A stretch of DNA of 43,644 bases from positions 1-43,644 of the forward strand of contig JAIKXR010000171.1 in NCBI GenBank assembly GCA_024683975.1, given 5' to 3'. Of the stretch, positions 43,280 to 43,644 are shown one piece after another. This DNA comes from Paludibacteraceae bacterium. Its GTDB lineage: Bacteria > Bacteroidota > Bacteroidia > Bacteroidales > Paludibacteraceae. Each line of letters opens with the position of its first letter. Within the stretch, counting starts at the first letter, position 1. The notes beneath the pieces are model-generated. The model did not search any database and was not told the DNA's origin. It saw only the letters and a program-made list of their open reading frames with translations. Both the position numbers and the translations under genes were made by a program.

Positions 43280-43432
43280 TTATAACATTTGCTTTCCGCG
43301 CCGCACAGCAGGAGCGGGATCTGGTGGAAGTCCTTTTTCACCACCACTGCCTTCATCCACCTTCATCAAGTCAGGAAAACTGTACGGCAATATTTCCACC
43401 ACGGGGAATAAATACTGTTTCTTTTTCATCAT
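43280..43432 (-). CDS. 50-residue small protein (KKxYxxPxxE...PDPAPAxRR type)
   Basis: ATG at 43432 (a second at 43429) to TAA at 43280. The 50-residue peptide starts MMKKKQYLFPVVEILPYSF, contains LMKVDEGSGGE and ends in a Pro/Arg stretch (PPDPAPAVRRGKQML). It resembles a class of short Bacteroidales peptides with a KKxYxxPxxEV start and a PDPAPARR tail that often lie beside surface-protein genes; the function is unknown. It lies 19 bases after the KIVK tail of a surface protein (43452) and 108 bases before the beta-helix-like gene, on the same strand. The 43172-43279 stretch holds no other gene that I can see. Confidence 0.55.
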   Translation of the reverse strand: MMKKKQYLFPVVEILPYSFPDLMKVDEGSGGEKGLPPDPAPAVRRGKQML

Positions 43433-43451
43433 TTTTATCATTATATCATTT

Positions 43452-43510
43452 TACTTAACTATCTTGCCATCCATACTATATACTTTTCCTTCGCGGATGA
43501 TATAGGGTTC
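43452..43510 (-). pseudogene. C-terminal remnant of a surface protein (EPYIIREGKVYSMDGKIVK tail)
   Basis: Minus-strand codons up to the TAA at 43449-43451 spell a tail ending EPYIIREGKVYSMDGKIVK, a T9SS-cargo-like C-terminus as in many Bacteroidales surface proteins. Reading upstream, the frame runs only 34 codons (43550) before a TGA that lies inside the transposase reading frame. The remnant therefore seems to be what is left of a gene after insertion of the ISL3-family element. Confidence 0.5.
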
Positions 43511-43644
43511 ATCCGACATTTCGAGTGATGCGGCAGTCGTGTAGGGCGTATAGTCTCAGGGTAAAATACTTGTCATCTCTAAAACCATATGCATTGCGCT
43601 TCATAACCTTTATCTTATTGTTGATGCCCTCAACCTTTCCCGTT
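43509..43644 (-). mobile_element. ISL3-family transposase, C-terminal 44 residues (runs off right edge)
   Basis: From the right edge the minus strand reads TGKVEGINNKIKVMKRNAYG then FRDDKYFTLRLYALHDCRIT, ending RNVG and TGA (43509-43511). NGKVEGINNKIKxxKRxAYGFR is the signature of the DDE domain end of ISL3-family transposases, including the catalytic Glu of the DDE triad (the E of KVEGIN). The IS end should lie within a few tens of bases of the stop, that is near 43450-43508. Inverted repeats cannot be confirmed because the other end is outside the window. Confidence 0.8.

Overview
The window looks like a chromosomal segment of an uncultivated or poorly known Bacteroidales bacterium (Bacteroidota). 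The evidence is: at least six promoters that fit the Bacteroidota sigma factor pattern TTTG-N19/20-TAnnTTTG; weak or absent Shine-Dalgarno sites; lineage-typical genes (gldH, porZ, ricT, a long-tailed S16, a PorZ-dependent type IX secretion (T9SS) cargo class); and an overwhelmingly Bacteroidota style of surface protein. UGA is an ordinary stop here, because several neighbouring genes are joined by ATGA start/stop overlaps.

Left part (1-8 kb): the window opens inside a type IIL (MmeI-like) restriction-modification gene on the minus strand that carries two unusual double-palindrome insertions. It is followed, reading right to left, by uvrA, an RlmI-type rRNA methyltransferase and a 3'-5' exonuclease, which form one minus-strand operon driven from a promoter at about 5.56-5.59 kb. 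Divergently on the plus strand lie upp, a VanZ-like membrane protein and dprA.

8-15.5 kb: one long minus-strand transcription unit for a surface glycan. It runs from a good promoter at 15.46 kb through a Wzy-like polymerase, five family 2 glycosyltransferases (with a cobalamin-binding-domain radical SAM enzyme between the third and fourth) and ends with tsaD. No flippase, initiating transferase or sugar-nucleotide genes are in the window, so the locus must work with genes elsewhere.

15.5-27 kb: rpsP with its own promoter and terminator; sufS plus a secreted endonuclease/exonuclease/phosphatase; then a plus-strand run holB-ricT-gldH-trmB-OPT transporter-fba ending in a terminator; then folE and an acyltransferase. 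Base composition rises sharply near 22.0 kb, inside trmB.

27-34 kb: a minus-strand operon greA-HIT-aspA-rdgB-porZ-phosphoethanolamine transferase. PorZ and the lipid A/LPS-modifying type enzyme fit a T9SS cell-surface attachment context together with the glycan cluster (inference).

34-43.6 kb: a minus-strand block of secreted or outer-membrane proteins: a C10 (streptopain-like) protease, a repeat-bearing outer-membrane beta-barrel protein, a 703-residue repeat protein with a T9SS tail, a small secreted protein, and a ~994-codon beta-helix-like surface protein. Two of these genes are broken by in-frame stop codons (TGA, TAA and TGA) with the reading frame otherwise perfectly preserved. Two of the stops sit where tryptophan is likely. 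At the right edge a 50-residue small protein gene and the C-terminus of an ISL3-family transposase, adjoining the tail of a surface protein, were recognised by hand. No tRNA, rRNA, CRISPR array or riboswitch was recognised.
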